DNA from: Zeus faber
Lineage: Eukaryota > Chordata > Actinopteri > Zeiformes > Zeidae
NCBI GenBank assembly: GCA_960531495.1
Contig: OY482848.1
Coordinates: forward strand, 37,557,820 to 37,621,819
Direction: 5' to 3'
Length of the DNA stretch: 64,000 nt
Shown one piece after another: positions 24,663 to 36,315 of the stretch. A model generated the notes under the pieces. It did not search any database and was not told the origin of the DNA. It saw only the letters and a program-made list of their open reading frames with translations. Each line of letters begins with the position of its first letter. The stretch's first letter is position 1. Made by a program: the position numbers and the translations under genes.

Positions 24663-24749
24663 AAGATGGCGGCGGTATTTACGCGTCGTATCGAGGCTGA
24701 TCTATGCACGTACTGCTACAACGCGATATATTCATGTATACACCCATAA
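24663..24749 (+). promoter_or_regulatory. YY1-type motif overlapping a short ORF start
   Basis: AAGATGGCGGC at 24663-24673 overlaps an ATG (24666) that opens a 27-codon ORF (MAAVFTRRIEADLC...) ending TAA at 24747-24749. YY1 sites overlapping the start codon are common in vertebrate ubiquitous promoters, so a plus-strand transcript may start here. No downstream exon was recognised. Confidence 0.3.
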
Positions 24750-25600
24750 ACAGACACATATGATCACAGACACATTTATATAAATACATACACTGTATAT
24801 ACACACACATATGCACATATATACTCTATTTATGCAGTATATATAGAGTATTTCTACAATATACTGTATACATAGTGTACAGTATTCATAGTATACAGTT
24901 CATATAAAAACCTTTTGTTCTTATATATTAGATCTGTTCCAAATATCAAATCTAAGTGTTATGGACAGTGGGCCGAGCCGATTACAGCCACTTTCAAATG
25001 TATTGTTTAGAGCTAAGTCTATCCAGTGTTGTAAGGATTCAGAGCTACAGATCTCCTCAAATAGTGGCCTGTTTTTCCATCATACATTTCTTCACATTCA
25101 GACTTAGACGTTGAATTGTGACCACTGAGCAGCAGAAGTTAAAGGTGAAAACCCCTTTAATCTCTGTCTCTTTTGAGCCTTTTCAATGATAACATCTGGT
25201 CCCAACATCCCGGTCCTCCTGCCTCCCGGTCCTCCGCAGCCTTTCTAAACCGCCATTCGACATGATCAACTTTATGGTCCATCTTCTTTATCTCAGCACA
25301 GACTGTATCAAAAGGATTCTTTATGAACTGCAATGTACTGAGTGAATCCCCCCCGACAGCCACAGCATCCTATCCCAGCGTCTGGGTTCAGATGGTGGAA
25401 TGTCTTCCTCCATCTCTGAGTCCATGTCCTCCATCTCTGAGTTTCCTTTCTTCGCTTCTTCTCTCTGGGCCTTTCTTTGTGCTTATCTGAGGAGAAGACG
25501 TCGGTTTGATTAACTTTCAAAGGACGCAAAGTTGTTTTGTTAAGTCAAACTTTACTTAAAACAAACTGTTGGAATTGCGGGGCTCAAGTCACGTCTGGTT
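24750..25600. other. AT-rich region plus unassigned minus-strand coding-like stretch
   Basis: 24750-24920 is TATATA/ACACAC-rich. At 25157-25529 the minus strand carries adjoining frames with protein-like composition (LQFIKNPFDTVCAEIKKMDH, VDHVEWRFRKAAEDRE) interrupted by stops. It resembles a fragment of a transposon-encoded coiled-coil protein, but I cannot name the family. Confidence 0.35.
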
Positions 25601-25639
25601 AGAGCGCCATCTTGGTCACTACACGGGAAATCGGGGGAT

Positions 25640-25860
25640 GGGTTCTCTCGCCTGTTGACCGGTTCTCTTGTCTGTGGACCGGTTCTCTTGTCTGTTGGCT
25701 AGTTCTCCAGTCTCTGGACCGGTTCTCTTGTCTGTTGGCTAGTTCTCCAGTCTCTGGACCGGTTCTCTTGTCTGTTGACCGGTATCTTCTTGTCTCTGGC
25801 CCGGTTCTCTTGTCTCTGGACTGGTATCTTCTTGTCTCCTCTGGTCTCCGAAACTCCTCC
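25640..25860. repeat. Minisatellite ggttctcttgtctgttgg
   Basis: About 9 imperfect 20-bp units (accggttctcttgtctgtgg, ctagttctccagtctctgg). It is open in frame on both strands for 95 codons because the unit lacks stops. Confidence 0.85.
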
Positions 25861-26799
25861 GGGTTTGTCTTCAAAAACTCTGCAGACACAGTTTTCTAGA
25901 AAGTCAGATTTCTACTAAATTCTTCTCTTCACCAACTACAGACTCAAGTGTTTTTATTGTACATACAGAACAGATAGAATCACTATAATCACAGAATTCA
26001 TACAACAAATCATTTCATATTATTGAACAATCATTTTTACATTGTGATTAACATTTTTTTTTTTTATAATTTCTGCATCACAGGTTCATTGTTCAGTAAA
26101 AACAAATATTATGATTCAACTCCAGAACTCAGCAAAAACTCTACCTAGGTTTGCTTAGTTGAATTCAGTCTAAGTGACCTGAAAATAGAAACGTTTCGTT
26201 TTTTTTTTATATATTTTTAGCGGAACTGCTCTGATGCCAAACAACTTGATTGGAATTGTTCTTTTTTTTTGTTGCCAGGCAGAACGCAGAGAAAATAAAA
26301 TGTTTGTTTGTTTGTTTTTTTATATACTGAAACTTGAATATTATCTGATAAATTTCATGTTAAATGGGATTTCCAGAAGGATTCCGAGCTTCCACTACTG
26401 AACATGATTCAGTGGAACCATCCACATGATTGACTGTACGTTGGACTGTGGCTTTCGAGAAAAACGTAGTCTCCGTGCTGTTTCACGCTCGCAGCTCAAA
26501 ATGCCAAAAACACAGAAGCAAAGCATTAAAAACAACAAACACTGAACAAAATGATGCATTTGCTTTGAAAGACAAGGAGATCGAAGGCAAATCCAGAGAA
26601 AAGAAAGAAGCTTCACTCCGAGTTCGGTTCCACGTCATTTCAATGCGACCTCCATGACGGGACCCTACAGATGGGATGCCAGACCAAGCTCTGTGGCCGG
26701 ATCTGGGATCCCATCTCATGTTCCCGCGTATTATTAAAATGACTTTGTGGTGAAATGCCAAGGCGCAATGGAATCCGTTTCATTATTTTTAGATCTTGA
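25861..26799. other. Unique AT-rich sequence, nothing recognised
   Basis: It holds homopolymer T/A tracts (26060, 26205, 26265) and no supported exon, RNA gene or transposon. Confidence 0.5.
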
Positions 26800-26870
26800 A
26801 CTGATATTTAGCGGTCGGGTGGATGCTCTGGTAACCTACCAGGGCATCCACCCGACCGCTAAATATCAGT
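26800..26870. repeat. Near-perfect 34-bp inverted repeat with 3-nt loop
   Basis: The arms at 26800-26833 and 26837-26870 are reverse complements except for one position (ctctgg against ccctgg), separated only by acc. The core is gcggtcgggtggatgc. As RNA it would form a 34-bp hairpin; as DNA, a cruciform or replication-derived palindrome. Confidence 0.9.
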
Positions 26871-26984
26871 GAACTGGACTTTCACTGACAGCGACTGGAG
26901 CTAACCTTCACAACATTCCTCTGAGCAACAGATCTCCAGCGCCAGCACCGGCTTCCTGGGAGCTGTGTTTGGGGCGGGGTCAGA

Positions 26985-27125
26985 GGGTGGGGCTGCCTGA
27001 TGTAGCTGTAGGTTCAGACTCGGGGATGCCGTTGATTTCTCTGTGGAATGTGGGTTTGTGATGCCCTTTGAGACTATATTTTGATTCAGAGATATACAAA
27101 TAAACTGGACTTGACTTTATTGAAA
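26985..27125 (+). mobile_element. LINE 3'-end-like fragment
   Basis: The sequence gatgccctttgagacta followed by gatatacaaataaactgg and a ttgact end resembles the 3' terminus of L2/CR1-type fish LINEs (tttgag...tataaataaa). The reverse complement also offers AATAAA at 27121-27116, a possible poly(A) signal for the minus-strand SOUL gene. Confidence 0.35.
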
Positions 27126-27414
27126 TCCGATCCCAATGTGAGCCAGGCCACCTGGGGGTGGGGTCAAGCTGATGGCATCTCCGCTGAGGTGTGTCTAGAC
27201 CAGGACCCGGTCACAGAAGTCGCAGTGAAACCACACATTTAAACGAGCCCTTTGATTCACATCTGAGATATATTTACAAGTAAAATGTTGCCAATGACTT
27301 GATGTGAACCCCCAGGGAAGCATGGAACCATAGAAGTGCTAATGTTCACCGCTAATGAAGGCAACAGGCTTCAAAACACAAAACGTTAACAACAACATGG
27401 AATCTACTTTGGTC

Positions 27415-27622
27415 CAATGGAGCAATTGGGTAACTCAGAACTTCTGTATCGAACACGGGAGCAACAGGGCAACTCAGAGCTTCTGTATCGAACACGGGAG
27501 CAACAGGGCAACTCAGAGCTTCTGTATCGAACACGGGAGCAACTGGGCAACTCAGAGCTTCTGTATCGAACACTGGAGCAACTGGGCAATTCAGAGCTTC
27601 TGTATCGAACACTGGAGCAAGA
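27415..27622. repeat. 39-bp coding-phase tandem repeat, 5 copies
   Basis: The unit combines ggagcaacagggcaactcag and agcttctgtatcgaacac. Being 13 codons long, it keeps every frame periodic; the plus strand reads EQQGNSELLYRTR repeated. Copies are nearly identical, so the array is young. It lies downstream of the SOUL stop codon. Confidence 0.9.
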
Positions 27623-27828
27623 GCATAAAGTGTGTGGGGGGTGGAATCACACAGAATCAGTAAAATACGAATCACTAAAAACTGTGAATTCATCATTACA
27701 TGGTGTGAAGATGAAACTCTAGTTTGGATACTAAACCTCCTCCAACATTTCAGATCTTCTCATGACTCCTACTGACAGGGGGCGCCACCACCCAGCTCTA
27801 CATTGCGGGATTTGAGGTGGATGATCTT

Positions 27829-30800
27829 CTAGCGCTCTCGGCGGATGAACCAGATCTCGTTTCTGTGACACGCCACGCCGGGGTTCTCGTACACGGCGAC
27901 CATGTAGTTTTCACGGTGAACATCGGCAACGTCACCCAGAATCTCCCACAACAAGCTGATCTGATGGCCGACCGTCTCCTCTGTGGTGGTGCCGAAGAAC
28001 GTCCTGACAAAACAAAAGCCATGAGAACCTGAACAGAAGAAAGAGGATCAAGCAAACACAGGCCACACTGTAGCTGCTCACTAACCCCGAGCTCTGCTCA
28101 AACATCCACCTTCAACATTTAACGCAGATTAGTCCCTGAGGCATAGTTTGGGAACCTCCATCCTTCGACACCCTCTCGCCATTCTTCTATACCATCCCTC
28201 CATCTTTCTATACCATAGCTCCATACCATCCCTCCATCCTTCGACACCCTCCCCCCATCCTTCTACACCCTCCCTCCCTCCATCCATCTACTTCTAACCG
28301 AACCAGGGCTTTGGAGGTTCATACAGGAAGTAGGACAGGGAGTGTAGGTACTTCTGTAGATACTACTAATGAAGTAGAAGGATGGGGGCAGGGTGTAGAA
28401 GGATGGAGGGATGGGGTAGAAGGATGGAGGGATGGTAGGAAGTAGCACAGGGAGTGTAGGTACTTCCGTAGATACTAAAGTAGAAAGTAGAAGGATGGAG
28501 GCAGCGTGTAGAAGGTCGTACTTCTGTAGATACTACTAAACCGTCACCCCAAACCTCGTCCTGTCGGGAACATGGAACACGCCATGTGCCATGTGCAATG
28601 TTCCATGTGCCATGTTCCATGTTGCAGTTTTTGCATCGTCAGATAAATTGCACGATAATTTGCTGCTGATTTGGATTGTTTTTTAAGTTCCATTACAGAA
28701 CTTATAAATAAAACATACAAAGACATGATCTGATCTGAAGTTATGTGATGTGATGCACGGACCGCTCAGGAATAATCACATCACAGCCTTTATTGACATA
28801 CAAACACCTCTTTTTTTTCCCAGTTTGCTCACCGTGCGATCACCCGATGCGCCGGCCTCTGGACGATGATGATGTCGGGGTCCTCGGGCTGCGGGGGGGC
28901 GGACTGGAATCGGGCCGGGAGGTAGAAGGCCGTCAGGACGTCCTTCTCAAAGGAGACGCCGTCATGCTGGATCTCGCTGACCACTGGGACGCTCATCCCC
29001 AGGTAGTGACCTGTGCACGGACACCGCCTCATCTTACCTTCACAGCATCTTCATATCGCAGCGTCCCTAATCCCAAAATGAATGTTCTAGATATTCTTGA
29101 TTATTTATGGGCGATACATATAGATTTCTATTAATATTATTAATTATGGTGCATGAAAGAGGAATTAAATTCAATTGACCTAAAATGTTTCTTCTAAAAA
29201 TATTAACTTGCTTCTTTGAAGTAACGCTTCCCTAAAGGACTCAATCAGCTTCAGTCTCCTCCTGGAGCTTCAAGCGGAGTTTAGCTCAGGTTCTAGAGGA
29301 TGCGCTGGCGCCTCCTGAATGCTACATGTCGCCATGTTGCACTGACCAAATTTTCTTCTTCTCTGAATTTGCTACTCGCGGTTCAAACATCCTGTGCCCT
29401 GGTCGGTACTCTGGTCATTTTTGGAGCCCGTTGGCCCCTCAGCAAACGCCACAAAATCCTTCCAGGTGCTTCAACCCCCCCCCCCTTGCACACGGCATCA
29501 ACACCCAACCTGCCCAATACCGCCACCTCGCCTCAGATATGATTTTAATACATCAGTGATTTTATTTTAATACATTCCAGAGCCACATACCACCCACATC
29601 ATTATTATTATTCTTCTACATTTTTAATTTTGACGACACATACCAATCAATTGTTTTTGGTCTGTATTTATATATTGGAACGCTGTCTGTGTGCATATGT
29701 ATGTGTGTGTGTGTGTATGCGTGTGTGTATGCGTGTGTGTCTGTGTCTGTATGTACAGTGGGGCAAAAAAGTATTTAGTCAGCCACCAATTGTGCAAGTT
29801 CTCCCACTCAAAAAGATGAGAGAGGCCTGTCATTTTCATCATAGGTTCACTTTGACTATGAGAGACAGAATGGGGGGAAAGAATCCAGGAAATCACATTG
29901 TAGGATTTTTAATGAATTAATTGGTAAATTCCTTGGTAAAATAAATATTTGGTCACCTACAAACAAGCAAGATTTCTGGCTTTCACAGACCTGTAACTTT
30001 TTCTTTAAGAGGCTCCTCTGTCCTCCACTCTTTACCTGTATTAATGGCACCTGTTTGAACTCGTTATCAGTATAAAAGACACCTGTCCACAACCTCAAAC
30101 AGTCACACTCCAAACTCCACTATGGCCAAGACCAAAGAGCTGTCAAAGGACACCAGAAACAAAATTGTAGACCTGCACCAGGCTGGGAAGACTGAATCTG
30201 CAATAGGTAAGCAGCTTGTTGTGAAGAAATCAACTGTGGGAGCAATTATTAGAAAATGGAAGACATACAAGACCACTGATAATCTCCCTCGATCTGGGCA
30301 AGATCTCACCCCGTGGGGTCAAAATGATCACAAGAACGGTGAGCAAACATCCCAGAACCACATGGGGGGACCTAGTGAATGACCTGCAGAGAGCTGGGAC
30401 CAAAGTAACAAAGGCTACCATCAGTAACACACTACGCCGCCAGGGACTCAAATCCTGCAGTGCCAGACGTGTCCCCCTGCTTAAGCCAGTACATGTCCAG
30501 GCCCGTCTGAAGTTTGCTAGAGAGCATTTGGATGATCCAGAAGAGGATTGGGAGAATGTCATATGGTCAGATAAAACCAAAATATAACTTTTTGGTAAAA
30601 ACTCAACTTGTCGTGTTTGGAGGAGAAAGAAAGCTGAGTTGCATCCAAAGAACACCATACCTACTGTGAAGCATGGGGGTGGAAACATCATGCTTTGGGG
30701 CTGTTTTTCTGCAAAGGGACCAGGACGACTGATCCGTGTAAAGGAAAGAATGAATGGGACCATGTATCGTGAGATTTTGAGTGAAAACCTCCTTCCATCA

Positions 30801-31349
30801 GCAAGGGCATTGAAGATGAAACGTGGCTGGGTCTTTCAGCATGACAATGATCCCAAACACACCGCCCGGGCAACGAAGGAGTGGCTTCGTAAGAAGCATT
30901 TCAAGGTCCTGGAGTGGCCTAGCCAGTCTCCAGATCTCAACCCCATAGAAAATCTTTGGAGGGAGTTGAAAGTCCGTGTTGCCCAGCGACAGCCCCAAAA
31001 CATCACTGCTCTAGAGGAGATCTGCATGGAGGAATGGGCCAAAATACCAGCAACAGTGTGTGAAAACCTTGTGAAGACTTACAGAAAACGTTTGACCTCT
31101 GTCATTGCAAACAAAGGATATATAACAAGGTATTGAGATGAACTTTTGTTATTGACCAAATACTTATTTTCCACCATCATTTGCAAATAAATTCTTTAAA
31201 AATCAGACAATGTGATTATCTGGATTTTTTTTTTCTCATTTTGTCTCTCATAGTTGAGGTGAACCTACGATGAAAAATAACAGGCCTCTCTCATCTTTTT
31301 AAGTGGGAGAACTTGCACAATTGGTGGCTGACAAATACTTTTTTGCCCC

Positions 31350-31423
<74 letters not shown>

Positions 31424-34400
31424 GGGAGGGTGAGTTATTTGCAACAGTTGATCTTATCGGTCCAGGTGTTGAGGGCGCAGGGTGTGGATGGTGAGAACTG
31501 GTTGCCAGATGTAGCGTGAAGAATCAGCAATACAGAGAACAGTTCTGTGGAGGGACACCTCCCCAGTGCTTTCCTGTCTGGACACTTGCCAGCCGCTCGG
31601 CAGGGAATGGAATCGTGCTCAAGCTCCAAAGAAACTACAGTGTGGATCTCCTCCCCGAGTCCTGTATAGTCAATATGACAAACATTGCATCGGCCCAGTT
31701 GCCAAGCAGCCCACTGGGGGAAGTCCGGGTACTCCTGATGTCCAGCTGTCCCTGGTTGTTAAATATGAGGCACCCAAAAACCTTTCTTAAGCATAAAAAT
31801 GTACATCTGGGGGCTTCATATTTAGTATTCTAAAATTGTTCAAAATTTTTGCTATAATTATTTTATTTTTAAAATGTTCCCTTCCATCATGGCTTGGCGA
31901 CCACTATGGCCCCTACGGATGATCTCCGCCGGCCCCCTACGGATGATCGCCGCCGGCCCCCTACTGATGATCGCCGCCGGCCCCCAATGGATAATTGGTG
32001 CCCAAGTGACTGCTTAAAAACACAAACTACATACATACGACATAGTACCTCGTCATGTAGCCACTCCAATACCTTTCAGCACATTGTGATGATGACGCTG
32101 CACAGAAACTTTTACTGGCATCCCGCCCTCACAATGCATTGTGGGATTTCGCTGCCAGTACAATGTACAGTGTTTGCGTGCAATGATTTTGGACTTAAGA
32201 TGTTCACATGCTAATCTGGCTACTAGGGCAGTTCAGAGGTGGGAGGAGGCTTTACAGTGTGGTGTGCCAAAGTGGGAGGAGCCAAACAGGACCTGTTGAG
32301 TTTTCCCTGCAGATGAAGCGCATGAGCTTCATGAAGGCGAGAGAGATGCTCTGCTCGTACAACTTCTCCCCCTGGGTGACGCACGCCCAGTTTCCTGCCG
32401 GGTAGACCCTCTCCTCGTACAACACCTCTCCCATCTGGACAAAACAGGTATTACACTGTTACAACACCTGCCCCATCCGGGGAAAACAGGTATTACACAT
32501 TATTGCGAAAATACGTCATAAACCCTCATACAATACCTCCTCCATTGGGACAGAACAGGTACTACAATATTAAGTAAAGCAGTCAATTAAATCCTTCAAA
32601 ATCTTTTAAAAGTACTTTTGTGAAGCTAGGTCCCTTTACGTCCTTTACCAAATTTGGTGTCAATCGGTCAAAAGCTGACAAAGCCTTAGCGAAAAAAAAA
32701 AGGTTTTCAATTCATTCAAAATGGTGGAAATTCTAGTAAGGCGACGTTGAGGGGTGTGATTGACTTTGTAGAGCATATTTGTCTGGATATAGGGTTAGGG
32801 TTAGCGTCACCAGTCACATTCACGGTCCACCGTGTAGGAGTTATGACTTTTTTTTTTTTTTTATGTTTTACGTCAAACAATTTGGACTTTTAATTATAGT
32901 GCCACCATTTGGCCCACCTGGGAAGTTTTGTTTAAAAATCATTTGCAAGAGGATATCTATACATGTGCCAAACTTCATGTCTCTGTCATTTACCATCTCA
33001 CAGAAAAATGAATCAAAACACCAAAATTTCTGAAGAACAACAATAATAATAATAATAATAATAATAATAGGGAATTTTACAAGAACAATAGGGTTTCAGC
33101 CCTACGGACCTGTATCCGGGATAATTCATTTAATTTATAATGTGCCTTTCATTGGGACCAATCTCAAGGTGACAGAGGAAAAAAAAGAACAGGGAAGAAC
33201 AAAACAGGATGAAAAATAATTTATATAGCTGCAAGCAACAACTGATGGGTGGGACCCCATCCCAGAAGCAAGGCAGCAGTGATCTATCGCTGAACAAGTC
33301 AGACCAGAAGCTGCCAGTGATAATCATGTTTGAGAATTTGGCCATTAGTCTATGAGAAAGCTTTTGATGCATCAGTTTTTGTGCGCTCAGTCAAATGGCT
33401 TGACCTGCGTGAACCAAAGTGAATGCATATAATGAAAGAGTGCGCAAAGTATAATAAAGCAGGTTTGGTTCACATTGGACCAAGTGTTCAGGAGGTACCA
33501 CTACTTCCTGTTTATATTGCGTCTGTTTATATCAGCCAATACCTTTCTGTCTGTGGCGCCCATATTGTTTCTAATTTTTGGAAGTCTTTTGATAACTTTG
33601 AACAATAAAAAGGTCCAAAGAATCCAAAAAAGCTGTTTTGGTTGAAATTGGCCTCGACGGAGATGTCAAATGTTGCTTTTTCAGGAAATACAGAAATGGT
33701 AAGGGGGGGAAGTCAGTTTCTTGCAAATCTATTTGCCTTGAGGAGCTGCATTATCTGACACAACACGGTTGATGTAGCACCACATGGGAGATTTGGCAGA
33801 TCTGGACGATTGTTTTCTGTTCTATCTTGACCCCAAGGACTTTCTATACATTGACTTATTTGTGGCAACCCGCCACAATATCAACATGGCACCGGTTCCA
33901 ATGCATTCGGTATCTACCCGACCAAATCGCAACTCAGATTTTGGTACCTCACTTCAGCGCCATTCCCGAGTTGCCGATTGAGATATCCGCCCTCCGCGCC
34001 TTCACTAAACATTATGATTTGGAGCGCGCCGCATGAAATCCTCTATTCCTCTGTATTCCTCTCCTGTGCGACTCGAGCCAATCAACAGCGGCACTCGTCA
34101 ATGTGACATGATGGTCGCTTAGCCAATCAGATAAAAGAGGCCGGGCATAGAAGTTTTCACTACGGATAACATCCGCTTCATATGTACGTACGAACTGTCC
34201 GTAATTTGTTATGGTGTAACATGTGAAAATTACATGAAAAGCTATGAAGGACAAATGGGGTTAGTTCATAAAAACAATCTCTAAAATAGCCCAGATCGAA
34301 TTGTTCTTTTTTTTTTTAAACAAAAATAAGAATAATAACAAAATAGCCTCGGATTTATTCATCTGTCATTCGGATCATGCATGACAGCTCTCGAAAATTA

Positions 34401-35704
34401 TCTGATATCTTTGATCAAAAACGTAAGTAGGTTTTGGGTCCTCTGTGTATCCTCTGAGGGATTGATCAGGCGTCTCCCTCTCCATGCGTAATGGAGACTT
34501 GAGAGGGAGCGATCGCATGTCCCGTTCCTCTAAATAGAGCAAATCTTTATTTTGCAATTTTCTTTTATTTTACGCAATTTCCTTATTGCCCAAAACAAAA
34601 AAAGCAGTGTATAACCACAGACAGAATCTAATTTCTGTGGGAAACATACAAGTTTCATCAAGATCGGACAAATTGAACCCCGCATATAGGCTCCTGAAAT
34701 TTGATTGACCTGTGGCGGCCATCTTGTTTGACAATCGACTACATCTTGCTTAAGCCAATAGAACCTTCAGTGGCAAGTGTCCTAAAGTCGGTTGCGGCCA
34801 AGTCAGAGACAAGGTCTAGAAGTAGTGACCATTTTCATTCAATGTATAGCAACCCCATGAGGCCAAACTGATGCAACAAGTGGTCATAGCTTCAGTAGAG
34901 AGTACTGAACTTGGGAACCAAATTTTGTGAAAATTGGACCAAGTGTTCTGAAGTCACACCTACTCCCTGTTTATGCAGAGCTTTCACCAAAACTTTCGCA
35001 ACTGTGGTGGCAAAATTGAAATGACTTTCAGATCTCTTTTGATATTTTCTAACAATTAGAGCCAAGGAATCGAACAAAGTTGGTTTGGTTGAAAATGGCC
35101 TGGGAGGAGATGTCTTGTTTGTTTTTCAAAAATTTGAAATGGCAGAAAATCTGAGGAGGCTGAAGTCAATGGTTTCAGAGACAAAGGTGTCGGCCATGAC
35201 GAGACCATGTCATCACGGCTGTGAAGGTGGAGCAATTGAGCTATTGTGATCAATATCTATCAACATGCCATAATAATAACAACAACAACAACAACAACAC
35301 TACAATAAAATACAACAAGAATAATGAATAAAAACAACATTAAAAAATCCGCAGACAGCTATAAGGAGTAGGGTTACTCTAGCAGATAAAAACATAAAAA
35401 TATAATACTACACAAATTAAAATCAATATACAAAATACACTTCTTCTTCTTCGGGCTGCTCCCATTAGAGGTCACCACAGTGGATCATCTGCCTCCAACA
35501 CCTTCTGTTCTGCACATCTTCCTCCCTGACACCACCCGCCTGTATCTCCTCCCTCGGCACCTCCATTAAGCTTCTCTTTGGCTTCCTCTTTATATAAAAA
35601 TAAAAATATAATATAATTACCTTCTCATGGCGGGAGATCGAGGAGAACGGAACTTGCTCTCTCTGCTGATTGCGTTGCGTCATTTCCTGGATCGGTCCCG
35701 ACAT
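27829..35704 (-). CDS. SOUL/HEBP heme-binding family protein, complete 4-exon gene
   Basis: Exons in transcript order are 35621-35704 (ATG at 35704), 32293-32434, 28833-29010 and 27829-28003 (TAG at 27831-27829). All introns are GT-AG and the phases agree (0, 1, 2). The total of 579 nt gives 192 aa, the usual size of a single SOUL domain. Recognisable family blocks are [91 protein letters not shown] and [16 protein letters not shown] proteins bind heme or other porphyrins, mostly in the cytosol. The short first exon (MSGPIQEM...SRHEK) is the least conserved part, but its donor (AAG|gtaatt) and phase fit exactly. The 3' intron contains a broken Tc1 element (29756-31353). Assignment to HEBP1, HEBP2 or a fish soul paralogue is not possible by eye, so no symbol is given. 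Confidence 0.88.
28060..28832. other. SOUL last intron: tandem-rich sequence
   Basis: It contains ccatccttctacaccctccc units (28150-28290), their inverted-like counterpart gtagaaggatggagg (28375-28520), and gccatgtgccatgttccatg self-complementary units (28565-28625). The opposite-strand copies at 28200 and 28400 could form a hairpin. Confidence 0.7.
29040..29755. other. SOUL intron sequence, AT-rich, GT repeat at end
   Basis: No exon was recognised. A (GT)n with atgcgtgtg interruptions (29700-29755) is the insertion site of the following Tc1 element. Confidence 0.6.
29756..31353 (+). mobile_element. Tc1-like transposon copy 1 (1598 bp), inactive
   Basis: Terminal inverted repeats begin cagtggggcaaaaaagtatt and end acttttttgccccactg, with about 120 bp of near-perfect inverted similarity (tcagccaccaattgtgcaag). 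A TA precedes the 5' end (29754-29755). The 3' flank is TG running into (GT)n, so the right target TA has been lost or overwritten. It is inserted in the SOUL intron, antisense to the gene. Confidence 0.95.
30122..31136 (+). pseudogene. Tc1 transposase pseudogene, copy 1
   Basis: It starts [20 protein letters not shown] (paired-like DNA-binding domain) and retains [11 protein letters not shown] and [11 protein letters not shown] of the DD34E catalytic domain. Compared with copy 2, an 8-bp deletion at about 30300 shifts the frame. A TAA at about 30585 follows a WSDKTKI variant of the first catalytic region. It cannot encode an active enzyme. Confidence 0.93.
31354..31422. repeat. (GT)n microsatellite at Tc1 right end
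   Basis: Pure GT runs from the last bases of the transposon to 31422. Confidence 0.95.
31423..32292. other. SOUL intron sequence with a 27-bp repeat
   Basis: At 31905-31990 there are about four copies of a 27-bp (9-codon) unit, cccctacggatgatcgccg plus ccggc, reading TDDRRRPP. The rest is unique-looking. No exon was recognised. Confidence 0.55.
32435..35620. other. SOUL first intron, mosaic of unclassified repeats
   Basis: It includes acaacacctsccccatc-type short duplications (32455), (AAT)n at 33045-33070, a segment typical of fish interspersed repeats (atagggtttcagccctacgg; tagctgcaagcaacaact at 33225), and a second copy-like block around 34690-35250 sharing ttggaccaagtgttc with 33475. 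At 35441-35590 is a C/T-rich fragment (ggtcaccacagtggatcatc) that recurs widely in fish genomes. Families were not assigned. Confidence 0.4.
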
Positions 35705-36315
35705 TTCTGTTAAAGAATATACTATTGGTAGTACACACTGAGTACCTTTACAGTACACACTGAGTACCTTTACAAAGCTTGTATACATAAGAAATGAAAT
35801 GTGGTCTCCAGTCATAATGTGCATTTAAGCACATTTAGGCCTTTCCACGTAAATGTTGAAAGGTACAGGAACAATGCGAACCCGCTGAACGAGATGAACC
35901 CGCTGAACGAGATGAAACGCTTTTCTTTTATTCGGCTTCCATTTCTCCCATTCTCGGATTGATCCGGTCCAATGCCATCACTAATTGCCATAGCAACCTT
36001 GCGATGCAAGCAATATGGTCTATGAAAAAGGAAGTGGATGAAAACTGGGTTTTCAACAGCAATGAAAGTTTTTTTAGGTTTGGTTCCTCAGTAAAAAGAG
36101 TTGTTGGATATGCTTCAGTTGGTTTAACACACGTTGAGTGAGGGATGACTTCCTGTACAATGAACAAGAGTCAGAAGAGTCAGTCGCTCTGAGTAATGAA
36201 TGGAATTCCAGGAATCATTTCATTCTGTTATTTGTTTTGTTGTGTAAATCAGTCACATTAAAAGATGAATAACACCAAGTGCCTCTGCCTTTTTGTTTTA
36301 TTTTATTTAGTCCTT
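35705..36315. other. Upstream region of the SOUL gene
   Basis: This should contain the SOUL promoter and 5'UTR on the minus strand. A duplicated cccgctgaacgagatgaa (35881-35913) is visible. No TATA box or CpG island is obvious. Confidence 0.4.

Noticed and set aside
25599-25899. 95-codon frames on both strands as an exon
   Set aside because: They mostly translate the ggttctcttgtctg array; no splice or homology support.
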